DNA of 64,000 bases from Anadara kagoshimensis (GCA_021292105.1 CM037874.1:39720404-39784403); one strand, 5' to 3'. Numbered from the stretch's first letter, positions 24,600 through 37,773 are shown. Translations and numbers: made by a program. Notes: generated by a model from the letters alone, not told the origin.

Positions 24600-25775
24600 T
24601 GACCTTGACCTTTAAGATGCGAATCAATTTTCTGTGGTGAACGTCTTATGATTCTACATACAGATATAGAATTTGATAATGACGATTAAGCATTTTAGTT
24701 AATGAGAAGTCATTTAAAACATTTTCAATGTAAGGTCACTGTGATCATTAGGCCAATACCTACAATATTCTACTATACATGCCTATACAAAATGTTTATA
24801 GTTTTCCAGGTAATTAACAATTTCAATATCAGTTTGGATTTGCAACCTCAACCTTTGAACCTATGACCTTCATATAAATATCATCAAAATAACTGTTAGG
24901 ACAATACCTACATTATCCATATATTAGTATATACATATACATATATATATATATATGCCTATACAATGAGTTTTCCAGCTATATTGACAATTGTACCTTA
25001 ATTATTTTGAGCCCTACAGCTACATTTTGTGCAATTCTGAATCTAGGTGTCCTAACTATACTACAAATGAAATATCTAAGCTATAACTCTTGTATCTTCA
25101 CAGGAAAATTATTTTTTAAAGATTATTACTATTTCCCCCCTTATGGGGCCCTAAGGGTGACATAATGCCTTCATATGTGCAAAATATAATCTGAAAATCC
25201 TTTACCTAGTCATGATTGTCAGAAAGTTTCATCAAATTTGGTCTGGTAGTTTTGGAGGAGATAATTAAAATGTGAAATGTTAACAGACGTCTGGACGCAT
25301 GTCAGACGATCAACAGTGAACCATCGCAATAGATCAGGTGAGCTCAAAAGTTTATAGTTTTCCAGATAATTAACCATTTCAGTATTCTTTTGCATCTGTG
25401 ACCTTGACCTTTGAAACATGGTCTTTGTCTATATATCAGAATGATTGTTATATCAATACCAACAATATTCTAATACATTTATACATGCCTATACAAAAAG
25501 TTTATAGTTTTTGAGATAATTAACAATTTCAGTATTCTTTCACATCTGTGACCTTGATCTTTACCTATATATCAAAAGGATTGTTATGCCACTAACTACA
25601 ATTTTCTAACACATGCTTATACAAAACGTTTGAAGTTTCTAAATGATCAAGCATTATAAGTTTTCCTTTGTATCTGTCACCTTGACCTTTGAACCCATGA
25701 CCTTCATCCATACATTAAAATGACCGTTACATCAATACAACAATATTCTAATCTCTAATTCATGTTTATACAAAA
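24600..25775 (-). repeat. Diverged tandem units of element family C, reversed
   Basis: Repeated blocks such as CATCTGTGACCTTGACCTTT, then CAATACCTACAATATTCTA and CATGCCTATACAAAA-GTTTATAGTTTTC, are the reverse complement of the internal 147-bp unit of the element at 15925-17818. A CAGGTGAGCT end occurs at 25337. Several old partial copies appear to be joined here. Confidence 0.65.
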
Positions 25776-27208
25776 CAAGGCCCATGGGCCTGAAAAACTC
25801 ACCTGATAACTAATCCCTAGCTGATAGATTTAAAGAAAACATAAATACTGAAACCACATGACTTTTTTCTTAACATCATAATGACCGTTATATCAATACC
25901 TACAACATTCTAATATACATGCCTATACAAAAAGTTAATAGTTTTCAAGATAATTAACCATTTCAGTTTTGTTTCACATCTGTGACCTTGACCTTTGAAC
26001 CCATGACCTTTTTCTATACATCAAAATGATTGTTGTATCAATACCTACAACATCCTAATATGCATGCCTATACAAAAAGTTTATAGTTTTCAAGATAATT
26101 AACCATTTCAGTATTGTTTTGCATCTGTGACCTTGACCATTGAACCCATGACATTTCCCTATACATCAAAATGATCGTTGTATCAATACCTACAACATTC
26201 TAATATTCATGCCTATACAAAAAGTTTATAGTTTTCGAGATAATTAACCATTTTGGCATTGTTTCGCATCTGTGACCTTGACCTTTGATTCCATGACCTT
26301 TTTCTATACATCAAAATGATTGTTATCAATACCCACAACAATCTAATATACATGCCTATACAAAAAGTTATTAGTTTTTAAGATAATAAACCATTTCAGT
26401 ATTGTTTTGCATCTGTGACCTTAAACTTTGAACCCATGGCCTTTATCTATACATCAAAATGATCGTTGTATCAATACCTACAACATTCTAATATACATGC
26501 CTATACAAAAAGTTTGTAGTTTTCGAGATAATTAAACATTTTGGTATTGTTTCACATCTGTGACCTTGACCTTTGAACCCATGTCCTTTTTCTATACATC
26601 AAAATGATCGTTGTATCAATATATACAACATTCTAATATACATGCCTATACAAAAAGTTTATGGTTTTCCAAATAATTATTATAATCAGAGGTAAAAAAA
26701 TTAGGTCACGACCTTCACAATTGACCTTGATCTCATTTTGAAGATACTAACAAGTAGATGTAAAAACTGAAAACCCCATGTCATAATCTGGTCAAATGGT
26801 CAAGTTATAACAATTTGAAGCTATTTTACGATTTTTTTCAAAATTAAACGCAAAAACACCTAACTTATTTTTTGTCCGAATTTCACAAAATGAACAAACT
26901 ATAGGCTTAAGACCCTAGAGAAGCCAAATATCGCATCAGATTTTTTATCCAATCAATACTTTTGGAAAGAAGATTTTTTAAGATTTTTGCACCCCTAGGT
27001 CACCTTGACCTAGTTATGGTAGCCATGGCAACGCCACGAACAAATCTGAATTGCACCGGCCCATATATACTTCTCACCAAATTTCACTGAAATCTATCTT
27101 GTAGTTTCAGAGGAGATGTCGAAAATTGGTGTTAACGATGCACACATGCACGCACATACACACGCTGTGCTATGCCATAAGCTCACATTACCTCAGGTGA
27201 GCTAAAAA
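25776..27208 (-). mobile_element. AGCTCACC element (family C), reversed copy
   Basis: Starts CAAGGCCCATGGGCCTGAAA and AACTCACCTGATAACTAA and ends CTCAGGTGAGCTAAAAAT. Tandem 147-bp units fill the left half. The right half carries ACCTTGACCTAGTTATGGTA and GCCATGGCAACGCCACGAAC, which matches the left half of the copy at 15925 in reverse. It is more diverged than that copy. Confidence 0.75.
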
Positions 27209-28620
27209 TTATAGTTTTCCAGATTATTAACCATTTCAGTATTCTTTTGCATCTGTGACCTTGACCTTTGAACATATGACCTTCATTTATATAACAAAAT
27301 GATCCTTACAACAATACCAATAATGCCTACTGGTATACAAGAAGTTCTTAGTTTTCTAGATAATAAGCCATTTTAGTATTCTTTTGCATCTGTGACCTTG
27401 ACCTTTGAACTAATGACCTTCATCAATATATCAAATTGATCCTTATATCGATACCAACAAAATTTTAATATACATGACTATCTATTAAGAATTTTATTTT
27501 TTTCTAGATAATTAACCACAGTAGAACTTCAATAACTCGAAGTGCACAGGACTTTGATGATGACTTCGAGTTATCGGGGTGTTCAAGTTTTCGAAGTTGA
27601 AGAATGACGCCACAATGTAACTTTCATTTCTTTGGGAGAAATGTTGGATGGTGTAAAACTGTTTACTGATACACAGTTGTAATATGTACCGGTATTACAT
27701 AAAATAATAAATGAATTAAAATCAAATTATTAATTATGTTTTTATAAGGACTGATGGCGACAACAAACCCATACATAAAATACACAAAATGTGTATTACC
27801 AATACATGACTTTAATGCATTCAAAGAACTGAATCAGATAAACATATCCATGTACATTGTATGTTATAATATACAAAACAAGACAACATTTTATAGAAAT
27901 TATAAAACTAGTGTGCCTACCACGTGTCAGTCGTTAAAACCTAGCTTAAATCACCTGAAAATTTGTTGTTGTCGCCAGCGGGACAAAACTCGGCTTCTAC
28001 TGAGAGGGTACACGGTTACACTTCATCGCCCATTACAGCACAGAGTACTAATCCTTTAATTGATACTAAATACAGTAGCAAAATCTTTGATCTGTACAAC
28101 TTCTCCAATCATTAATCGGATTATACGGAAGTATTAGAGCTAATTGTCGATTAATTACCGTGTTCTCACTGAAACGTTCAATTGGTCACCCATTGTTAAA
28201 AATATTTCGAGTTTTAGAAGGTTGTTTTTCCTATAATTTTTAATTTTGCACCTTAACATTACTTCGAGTTATCGGGGGTATTCGAGTTACAGGAGTTTGA
28301 GTTATCGAAGTTATTTATATTGTTTATATAGAAAACCGGTCGGGACAAAATTATTACTTGGAGTTATCGTGGTATTCGAGATATCGAAGTTCGAGTTATC
28401 GAAGTTCTACTGCATTTCGGTATTCTATTGCATCTGTGACCTTGACTTTTGAAACTATGACCTACATCTATATATCAAAATGATTGTTATATCAATTACA
28501 ACAATATTCTTATATACATGCCTATAAAAATATTTATAGTTTTCAAGAAAATAAAAATCACAAAGGTCAAAAATAAGGTCATGATCTTGACTTTTGATCT
28601 TGACCACATTTCGAAGGTAA
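27209..28620 (-). repeat. Further reversed family C units, split by MITE A copy 2
   Basis: The 147-bp unit (GCATCTGTGACCTTGACCTT and so on) continues on both sides of the MITE at 27519-28412. The unit sequence AATTAACCATTTCAGTATTC known from neighbouring copies is split exactly between AATTAAC-CA and TTTCGG. Confidence 0.7.
27519..28412 (+). mobile_element. MITE family A copy 2, uninterrupted, with CA target duplication
   Basis: 894 bp, CAGTAGAACTTCAATAACTC to GAGTTATCGAAGTTCTACTG, almost identical to copy 1. The flanks are CA (27517-27518) and CA (28413-28414). The host repeat unit has a single CA at this place, so the duplication is CA instead of the expected TA. The shared 101-codon frame is at 27754-28059. 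Confidence 0.88.
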
Positions 28621-28894
28621 TTCCAAGAAAAATTGAGGGGTGTGTGTGTGTTTTAAACAAGTGAAGTATGGAACTTTGAATTTCTGTATGTTATGTTAGG
28701 ACACAATGGTACATATTACACAAACCACGTGTTGTAGGGATGTCTGTAGATGTCCAATAATTTAGATGCGTTATACACATGCGTGATGTATGATTTGATA
28801 ATGATCTGACAAGATATAAAATTTATTAAAATATGTTGATATAGTTTATCCTTTGTTCAAAACTTAAAAACAAGTTAAAATGTAACAGAATAAT

Positions 28895-29070
28895 AACATT
28901 CAATAACATATAACAAGAACTCAACAGTGAAACATGGTTTACATGCAACATGTAACAAGAACACAACAGTGAAACATGGTTAACATGCAACATGTAACAA
29001 GAACACAACAGTGAAACATGGTTTACATGTAACATGTAACAAGAACACAACAGTGAAACATGGTTTACAA
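28895..29070 (+). repeat. 42-bp minisatellite, about four copies
   Basis: Unit AACATGTAACAAGAACACAA then CAGTGAAACATGGTTTACAT and GC. Since 42 is divisible by three, a minus-strand frame of repeated CSCYMLHVNHVSLL appears; it is not evidence of a gene. Confidence 0.9.
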
Positions 29071-29309
29071 AAAATAAATTCTGTTATGTATTAGAAAATA
29101 TTTTAACTTATTTTTAAGTTTTGAATATACATGAATATATTGTAATACATGAGAAATGTGGTAAAGTAAAAGATGTAACAAATGTAATTATTATTATGTA
29201 TATTTTTTAATTTTCAATTACAATTAATTCTCTATCAATCAACATGTATATCAATTTCAACAAAATTTAATCAAGTAAAAAATGGATTAAATATGACAAA
29301 GCTAAAAAT

Positions 29310-31410
29310 ACTCTAACATATGATAAAACAGGTGTGTTAAGACAAAATGTGTCATCATATGATAAAACAGGTGAATTAAGACAAAATGTGTCATCATATG
29401 ATAAAACAGTCTGATAAGACATGATGTGTCATCATATGATAAAACAGGTTTGATAAGACACAATGTGTCATCATATGATAAAACAGTGTGATAAGACACA
29501 ATGTCATCATATGATAAAACAGGTGTGTTAAGACAAAATGTGTCATCATATGATAAAACAGTGTGATAAGACACAATGTCATCATATGATAAAACAGGTT
29601 GTAAGACAAATGTGTCATCATATGATAAAACATGTGTGACACGTGTCATCATATGATAAAACAGGTTTGATAAGACACAATGTGTCATCATATGATAATC
29701 ATGTGATAAGACACAAAGTGTCATCATATGATAAAAGTGTGTTAAGACACAAAGTGTCATCATATGATAAAACAGGTTGATAAGACACTGTGTCACCATA
29801 TGATAAAACAGGTGTGATAAGACACAATGTGTCATCATATGATAAAACAGGTGTGATAAGACACTGTGTCATATGATATACAGGTGTGATAAGACACAAT
29901 GTATCATCATATGATAAAACAGTGTGTAAGACACAAGTGTCATCATATGATAAACAGTGTGATAAGACACGGTTCATCATATGATAAAACAGTGTGATAA
30001 GACACAAAGTGTCATCAATGATAAAATAGGTGATAAGACATGTGTCATCATATGATAAAACAGGTGTGATAAGACACAATGTGTCATCATATGATAAAAC
30101 AGGTGTGATAAGACAATGTGTCATCATATGATAAAACAGGTGTGTTAAGACAAATGTGTCATCATATGATAAAACAGGTGTGTTAAGACAAAATGTGTCA
30201 TCATATGATAAAACAGTGTGTTAAGACACGGTGTCATCATATGATAAAACAGGTGTGTTAAGACAAAATGTGTCATCATATGATAAAACAGGTTTGTTAA
30301 GACACAATGTCATCATATGATAAAACAGGTGTGTTAAGACACAATGTGTCATCATATGATAAAACAGTGTGTTAAGACACGTGTCATCATATGATAAAAC
30401 AGGTTTGATAAGACACAATGTGTCATCATATGATAAAACAGTGTGTTAAGACACAAAGTATCATCATATGATAAAACAGGTTTGATAAGACACAATGTAT
30501 CATCATATGATATATCAGGTGTGATAAGACACAATGTGTCATCATATGATAAAATGTGTGTTAAGACACAAAGTGTCATCATATGATAAAACAGTTTGAT
30601 AAGACACGTGTCATCATATGATAAAACAGGTGTGTTAAGACACAATGTTCATCATGATAAAACAGGTGTGATAAGACACGGTGTCATCAAATGATAAAAC
30701 AGGTGTGATAAGACATGATGTGTCATCATGATACATCAGGTGTGATAAGACACAATGTGTCATCATATGATATATCAGGTGTGATAAGACACAATGTGTC
30801 ATCATATGATAAAAGATGTGTGTAAGACACAATGTGTCATCATATGATAAAACAGTGTGATAAGACACGGTGTCATCATATTATAAAACAGGTGTGATAA
30901 GACACAATGTGTCATCAAATGATAAAACAGGTGTGATAAGACACGGTGTCATCATATGATACATCAGGTGTGATAAGACACAATGTGTCATCATATGATA
31001 AAACAGGTGTGATAAGACAGGATGTGTCATCATATGATAAAACAGGTGTGATAAGACATGGTGTGTCATCAAATGATAAAACAGGTGTGATAAGACACGG
31101 TGTCATCATATGATACATCAGGTGTGATAAGACACAATGTGTCATCATATGATAAAACAGGTGTGATAAGACACAATGTGTCATCATATGATAAAACAGG
31201 TGTGATAAGACACAATGTGTCATCATATGATACATCAGGTGTGATAAGACACATGTCATCATATGATAAAACAGGTGTGATAAGACATGGTGTGTCATCA
31301 TATGATACATCAGGTGTGATAAGACACGATGTATCATCATATGATAAACAGTGTGATAAGACACAAAGTGTCATCATATGATAAAACAGTGTGATAAGAC
31401 ACGATGTGGT
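29310..31410 (+). repeat. 39-bp minisatellite, about 53 copies
   Basis: Unit CATCATATGATAAAACAGGT then GTGATAAGACACAATGTGT. Each unit has the palindrome ATCATATGAT. Left copies often have GTGTTAAGAC, right copies GTGATAAGAC and the variant GATACATCAGG, so homogenisation is regional. Many copies have one- or two-base deletions. Frames of 13-residue periodicity on both strands are by-products. Confidence 0.93.
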
Positions 31411-31678
31411 ATAATAAGTTTACTTATAAGTATACATGTTTGCTTAGTTCACACCTGGGTTATAATCAAACCCTTTGTAAGATAATAAACTTGAGTAATG
31501 GAGTTCAAACCTAAATTAAGTAAGTAAAATTAAATATGCCTGTTTAATGATGTAAATGTGTAACAAAACACACTTTTACATACATGCTTAAGTCTTTCCA
31601 TAATTATTTACAAGAACAAATTGCACTAATGATTAGTATAATAATAGAGAATACATACTATATGATTTTATGATTTAA

Positions 31679-33252
31679 CAAGAGGCCCATGGGCCCTAAC
31701 GCTCACCTGTGACCTTTGAACCCATAAGCTTCATTCAAATATCAAAATGATAATTAAGCCAATATTCTAATATACATCCCTATACAAAAAGTTTATAGTT
31801 TTTGAGATAAATAATCATCTCAGTACTTGTTTGTATCTGTGATCTTGACATTTAAACTCATGCTCTTCATTCATATATCAAAATGACCATTGGGCCATTA
31901 CCTACAATATCCTAATATACATGCCTATACAAAAAGTTAATAGTTTTCAAGATATTTAACCATTTAGGTATTCATTTGCATCTGTGACCTTGACCTTTGA
32001 ACCCATGACCTTCATTCATATATTAAAATGATCGTTAGGATAATAACTAAAATATTCTAATATACATGCCTATACAAAAAGTCTATAGTTTTTGAGATAA
32101 ATAATCATTTCAGTACTTGTTTACATCTGTGACCTTGACCTTTGAACTCATGACCTTTATTCATATATCAAAATGACCATTGGGCCATTACCTACAATAT
32201 TCTAATATACATGCCTATACAAAAAGTCTATAGTTTTTGAGATAAATAATCATTTCAGTACTTGTTTACATCTGTGACCTTGACCTTTGAACTCATGACC
32301 TTTATTCATATATCAAAATGACCATTGGGCCATTACCTACAATATTCTAATATACATGCCTATACAAAAAGTCTATAGTTTTTGAGATAAATAATCATTT
32401 CAGTACTTGTTTACATCTGTGACCTTGACCTTTGAACTCATGGCCTTTATTTATATATCAAAATGACCATTGGGCCATTACCTACAATATTCTAATATAC
32501 ATGCCTATACAAAAAGTTCATAGTTTTGCAGATAATTAACTATTTTGGTAAACTTGTACATCTGTGACCTTGACCTTCGAACCCATGACCTTAATTGATA
32601 TATCAAAATGATTGTCATGTCAATACCTACAATTAACCAAAAATCCTACATCATTATCACCAGAAATGTTTAAAAAATAGCATTTTTTATCAAAGGTCAA
32701 AAACTGGGACATGACCTTGACCTTTGACCTTGACATCAATCGGAAGAAAATCACAAGACAAGATCAACAGTGAAAACTCTATACAATTATCTTCAGCCAT
32801 TATGAAGTTATAACAATAAATGTCTCATTATAAAAATTACATAATTTTACGCAAAAAACGCGTAACCTATTTTTCGTCCAATTTTCATAAAAAACAAAAT
32901 TTTAGTGTATCTAGGTATCCTGAATCCAAAAATCTAATCAAAATTTGCCTGCACCTTTTGGTTTCAGAGAAGAAGATTTTTTTGTCTTTTGGCTATTTAT
33001 AGTAACGGCAGCCATATTGTTGGGCGTTATCAAACCCCGAACATAATTTTGAAAGGCTGTTACCCAGGTATAATAATCATCAAGTTTCATCAAATTTGGC
33101 TCAGTAGTTTTGGAAAAGAAGATTAAAATGTAAAGTTTACGCACGACGGACGACGCACGACGCACGACGCACGACGCACGACGGACGACGGACGACGGAC
33201 GGTGATAGATAGCAATAGCTCATCTGAGCCTTTCGGCTCAGGTGAGCTAAAA
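31679..33252 (-). mobile_element. AGCTCACC element (family C), reversed full copy
   Basis: Starts CAAGAGGCCCATGGGCCCTA and ends with the hairpin AGCTCATCTGAGCC-TTTC-GGCTCAGGTGAGCTAA. Five to six tandem 147-bp units lie between about 31710 and 32640. The right part includes TTTACGCACGACGGACGACG and a short GACGCAC tandem run before the hairpin. No ORF, and no obvious target duplication. Confidence 0.8.
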
Positions 33253-33424
33253 AAATATTCAGCTGAATCTACAAATATAGGTAAAACTGCATTAAATTTT
33301 TTGATAAAAGATACATAGCAAATTTATATTGCATTTACCCATTTTTTGTTTCAACTGCAAAAATAGTCTTTAGTCTTATTTTGTCTACATGTAATCATTT
33401 AATCTTGAATAAAATATCACAGAA

Positions 33425-33692
33425 GGACACACAGTGTGGTGCTAGTCAATTTTATGATCAGTGGACACACAGTGTGGTGCTAGTCAATTTTATGATCAGT
33501 GGACACACAGTGTGGTGCTAGTCAATTTTATGATCAGTGGACACACAGTGTGGTGCTAGTCAATTTTATGATCAGTGGACACACAGTGTGGTGCTAGTCA
33601 ATTTTATGATCAGTGGACACACAGTGTGGTGCTAGTCAATTTTATGATCAGTGGACACACAGTGTGGTGCTAGTCAATTTTATGATCAGTAA
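33425..33692 (+). repeat. 38-bp minisatellite, seven near-identical copies
   Basis: Unit GTGGACACACAGTGTGGTGC then TAGTCAATTTTATGATCA. The unit contains the inverted pair CACAC / GTGTG. Copies show practically no differences. Confidence 0.95.
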
Positions 33693-34361
33693 TATCCATT
33701 AATTAAATAATTCTGGTAATTATTAACATATCTCATTACAGATACATATATAAATGTCCTGGCTGGTGTCTAGCTGCTCATCATCTGCCTCCTCTTGATA
33801 GCAATAAATATAGACCATATTAAGGCTATCCCGTTACCAAACAATACACGATACTGTAAAAAAAGAAAATAAAGTCAGTATATTTACTCAACAGTATCCC
33901 GAGTGAAAAGAATGTATTTCAAATGCATATATGCGTATCAACATATTTAGTGAAACCAATTTGGAACATAAGTATATATTAGAATGTTATATCAATACCT
34001 ATACTATTTCAATATACATGTCTATACAAAATATTTATTCAGAGATAATTAACCATTGCCATAGTGGTGACCTTGATCTTTAATCCATGACCTTAAAACA
34101 TATAATAAAATTATTGTTCTATAAATAAATACATACAAATTATTTACAAATGTGTATGTACAACAGGTTGAGTCCTATTTTTTTGGAAGACTTCAAGATA
34201 CAGATTACAGATTGAACTTTGACATAGACCCTGTTTTGAAGGTTATTTGATTTAAACATCAAAACTGAAAACTTCCATGTCAAAAATTTACAGTCAAGAT
34301 GTAATAGTTTTCAGCCGTCATCTTAATATTGTTGATAAAGATTATGTCTCTGTATCCAAAA

Positions 34362-35287
34362 TTACTAGTACCCTGGATATATTTGGTGTCTCACATTACT
34401 AGTACCCTGGATATATTTGGTGTCTCACATTACTAGTACCCTGGATATATTTGGTGTCTCACATTACTAGTACCCTGGATATATTTGGTGTCTCACATTA
34501 CTAGTACCCTGGATATATTTGGTGTCTCACATTACTAGTACCCTGGATATATTTGGTGTCTCACATTACTAGTACCCTGGATATATTTGGTGTCTCACAT
34601 TACTAGTACCCTGAATATATTTGGTGTCTCACATCACTAGTACCCTGGATATATTTGGTGTCTCACATTACTAGTACCCTGGATATATTTGGTGTCTCAC
34701 ATTACCAGTACCCTGGATATATTTGGTGTCTCACATTACTAGTACCCTGGATATATTTGGTGTCTCACATTACTAGTACCCTGGATATATTTGGTGTCTC
34801 ACATTACTAGTACCCTGGATATATTTGGTGTCTCACATTACTAGTACCCTGGATATATTTGGCGTCTCACATTACCAGTACCCTGGATATATTTGGCGTC
34901 TCACATTACTAGTACCCTGGATATATTTGGTGTCTCACATTACTAGTACCCTGGATATATTTGGTGTCTCACATTACTAGTACCCTGGATATATTTGGTG
35001 TCTCACATTACTAGTACCCTGGATATATTTGGTGTCTCACATTACCAGTACCCTGGATATATTTGGTGTCTCACATTACTAGTACCCTGGATATATTTGG
35101 TGTCTCACATTACTAGTACCCTGGATATATTTGGTGTCTCACATTACTAGTACCCTGGATATATTTGGTGTCTCACATTACTAGTACCCTGGATATATTT
35201 GGTGTCTCACATTACCAGTACCCTGGATATATTTGGTGTCTCACATTACTAGTACCCTGGATATATTTGGTGTCTCACATTACTTTC
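34362..35287 (+). repeat. 34-bp minisatellite, about 27 copies
   Basis: Unit ACATTACTAGTACCCTGGAT then ATATTTGGTGTCTC. Rare variants (CCAGTA for CTAGTA, GGCGTC for GGTGTC) recur with a spacing of five to six units, indicating higher-order block duplication. Confidence 0.95.
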
Positions 35288-35319
35288 ATGTCAAAGTTTG
35301 CTTACAAACATGGTAGGTG

Positions 35320-36060
35320 TAGCTAACTAAACAGGTGCTTACCCTACCTGAACAGCCAGCCTCAATTCCCTTGTGGGAGTTCACATGTTTATCCTAATTA
35401 GCTAGCTTCAAAGTTTTAACTTTGCTTTCAGATTGTAGTTTGGACATGAATTGGTATGTTTGCTTTTAATTCATCAAAACTGGGTATGATCCTGGCCTTT
35501 GACCTGCTTTAAAACATGAGTCAAGTGGGACAAGAAGTTCCCATTACTGTCTTCATGTGAGCAATAACTTATATGATACTTGTTATTTTGAGGTATCCTT
35601 CACACAATTACCCAACTGTAGACTTTTATGAGAAAATAACACTGATATGAATGTTTCTAATAGCTAAAGTACAATGTTCATGAACTTTGACATTTACCCA
35701 TTTTAAATAGAGGCCACTTTGTGAAAACATAAAAACTGGAAAACACAAGAAGAAATCTTTACATGTGGTCCAGAAACTTGGATACTACTGATTCTTCAAG
35801 TTCTGCTTCATAGTAAGACTAGTATGAAGCCCAAGAGAGGCTACATCTTGAAGCTGTATGACAAATGTGATGACTCTAATTTTTCTATTGTCAACTTACC
35901 TGGGCATAGCTAGCTTAACAGGATGTGCTTATCCTTCCAGAACACTGGGCCTCACTTCCCTGGTGGAAGTTCATGCGTTTAACTAAATTTGTCAGTTTCA
36001 AAGTTGTTACTTTGCTTTGGGATTATGATTTCGACATAGATTGATGTGTTTGTTTTTATA
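35320..36060 (+). repeat. Dispersed repeat, two of four copies in the window
   Basis: At 35325-35475 and 35920-36060: CAGCCTCAATTCCCTTGTGG / CTCACTTCCCTGGTGGAAGT, followed by CAAAGTTTTAACTTTGCTTT and GACAT..ATTG.T.TGTTTG.TTT. Two further copies are at 43600-43725 (same strand) and 42790-42890 (reverse). No ends are recognisable, so this is an old interspersed repeat of unknown class. Confidence 0.55.
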
Positions 36061-36115
36061 AGATCATGACACCAAGCTACAAAATATTTACAATCACAGA
36101 TTTGTCTCTGACATA

Positions 36116-36323
36116 CTGTAAACATATCTATTTTTGCAGTGTACTAATTTTCGCTTATTTCGCGGTGGTTTGTTTTGCGCGAAAATAAATACAAAGCGAA
36201 AGTTATATTATACTTATTATGTTACAGAGCATATTTCAAAAACATGAAAATTTAACTACTCGGACATGTTTGAATGTCCAATAAAGCGAAAATAAATACA
36301 TGCGAAATTAAATACATTTACAG
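36116..36323. mobile_element. 208-bp TA-flanked MITE (CTGTAAA ends)
   Basis: CTGTAAACATATCTATTTTTG at the left and TACATTTACAG at the right are inverted, with TA at 36114-36115 and 36324-36325. The interior is rich in GCGAAAATAAATAC and its complement. Related to the MITE at 38269-38511. Confidence 0.75.
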
Positions 36324-36762
36324 TAAGCATATTGACAAGAATACTGTTTACATTTCAGTAAAGTTGCATGACCTGTCAACCTTGTCAAGTCTGATTTCAG
36401 TTTAGATTCTTTATTGTGACATCAAGGAAAGCATGGCTAAATGTGTTTAAAGGATGAAATGACATCACAGAAGGTGGGACTAAATGCTCGGAAAGGATGA
36501 TTGGTGCTGAAACCAGTGTATTGTAATACTGAATGATTGCTCTTATGCAAATTCTAAGCAGTAATGTTAACGATTAATAATGTAAATATAAGAATTAACT
36601 TTCAATTTGTTGTGGTTTATGGGGTATAAACAAGATAATAAAGAAGTGGCAATATTATCATAAATTCTTCCCAATTTTATGAGAATTACTTTACAAAATT
36701 TTAGAAATTTAACATATTTTTCAACCAAGTTTCAGGAAATGAACAAACTATAGGCTAAAGAC

Positions 36763-37318
36763 AAGAGGGCCAATGGATCTTGACCGCCACCTGAGAGAAT
36801 GAGGAAAGGTTTCTTGCAAAAATGTCAATTGGCAATGTATTGTTTTTTTATGGTTTTGGCCCTGCATGTGACCCCAGAGGGTGAGGACCACTGAATTTCC
36901 CAAAGGTCCAAAATAATGTTTAAATCCCTAAATCTTTCAAATGCATATGCCTATGCAAAATGTCGATTTTTTTTAAGGAAAATGGCATTCTATTGCTTTT
37001 CTATATCCCTATGTTGCACAGACAGCACATGCACAACATCATTCCAAAACGATCACCATAAACAAAGTTCACTCATCATGGGTTTAGGATTTATGCATCC
37101 CTAGATAATCTTGAACTAGTTTTGGTTGCTGTGGCAATGCCACAAACAAATCTGCATTGCACATGCCTATGTATATTTTTACAGGATTCACTTAAATCTG
37201 CTCATTAGTTGAAAATAGGTACATGTACATCATGTACATGTATTAATGATGCAGGTACAGAGACACACATAGACTACACTAAACCATAAGCTTACATGGC
37301 CTTTGATCAAGTGAGATA
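36763..37318 (-). mobile_element. Diverged relative of element family C, reversed
   Basis: Begins CAAGAGGGCCAATGGATCTT then GACCGCCACCTGAG and ends CATAAGCTTACATGGCCTTT then GATCAAGTGAGATAAAT. The central TTTGGTTGCTGTGGCAATGC and CACAAACAAATCTGCATTGC match the element at 25776 (GGTAGCCATGGCAACGCCAC). The tandem units are missing. A distinct subfamily. Confidence 0.6.
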
Positions 37319-37344
37319 AATTGTTATTTATTACATGCAGATCT

Positions 37345-37496
37345 ATTCACCCCTCTCTCTCTCTCTCACTCATGAGCAAGTCAGGTAAGATTTATGTTAT
37401 TTATTATTTGCTGATCTGTGAACCTCTCTCTCTCTCATTCTCATGAGCAGGTCAGGTGAGGTAAAATGTTATTTATTATATGCTGATCTGTGCACC

Positions 37497-37527
<31 letters not shown>

Positions 37528-37738
37528 GCAGGTCAGGTGAGGTTAAATGTTATTTATTTTATGCTGATCTGTTCACCTCTCTGTCTCTCTCTCTCTCTCC
37601 CTCTCCTCTCTCTCTCTCTCATAAGCAGTCAGGTGAGGTTAAATGTTATTTATTATATGCTGATCTGTGCACCTCTCTCTCTCTCTCTCATGAGCAGGTC
37701 AGGTGAGATTTTGTTATTTATTATTTGCTGATCTGTGC

Positions 37739-37773
<35 letters not shown>

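Noticed and set aside
29302..31381. Repetitive ORFs and CRISPR-like regularity of the 39-bp array
   Set aside because: Units are contiguous without unique spacers, the genome is a metazoan one, and the open frames follow from 39 being a multiple of three.
33130..33205. GACGCACGAC short tandem run as a possible separate satellite
   Set aside because: It is part of the end region of element family C, also seen in the fragment at 63860-63960.
34362..35287. 34-bp direct repeats that could recall a CRISPR array
   Set aside because: No spacers; plain tandem repeat.
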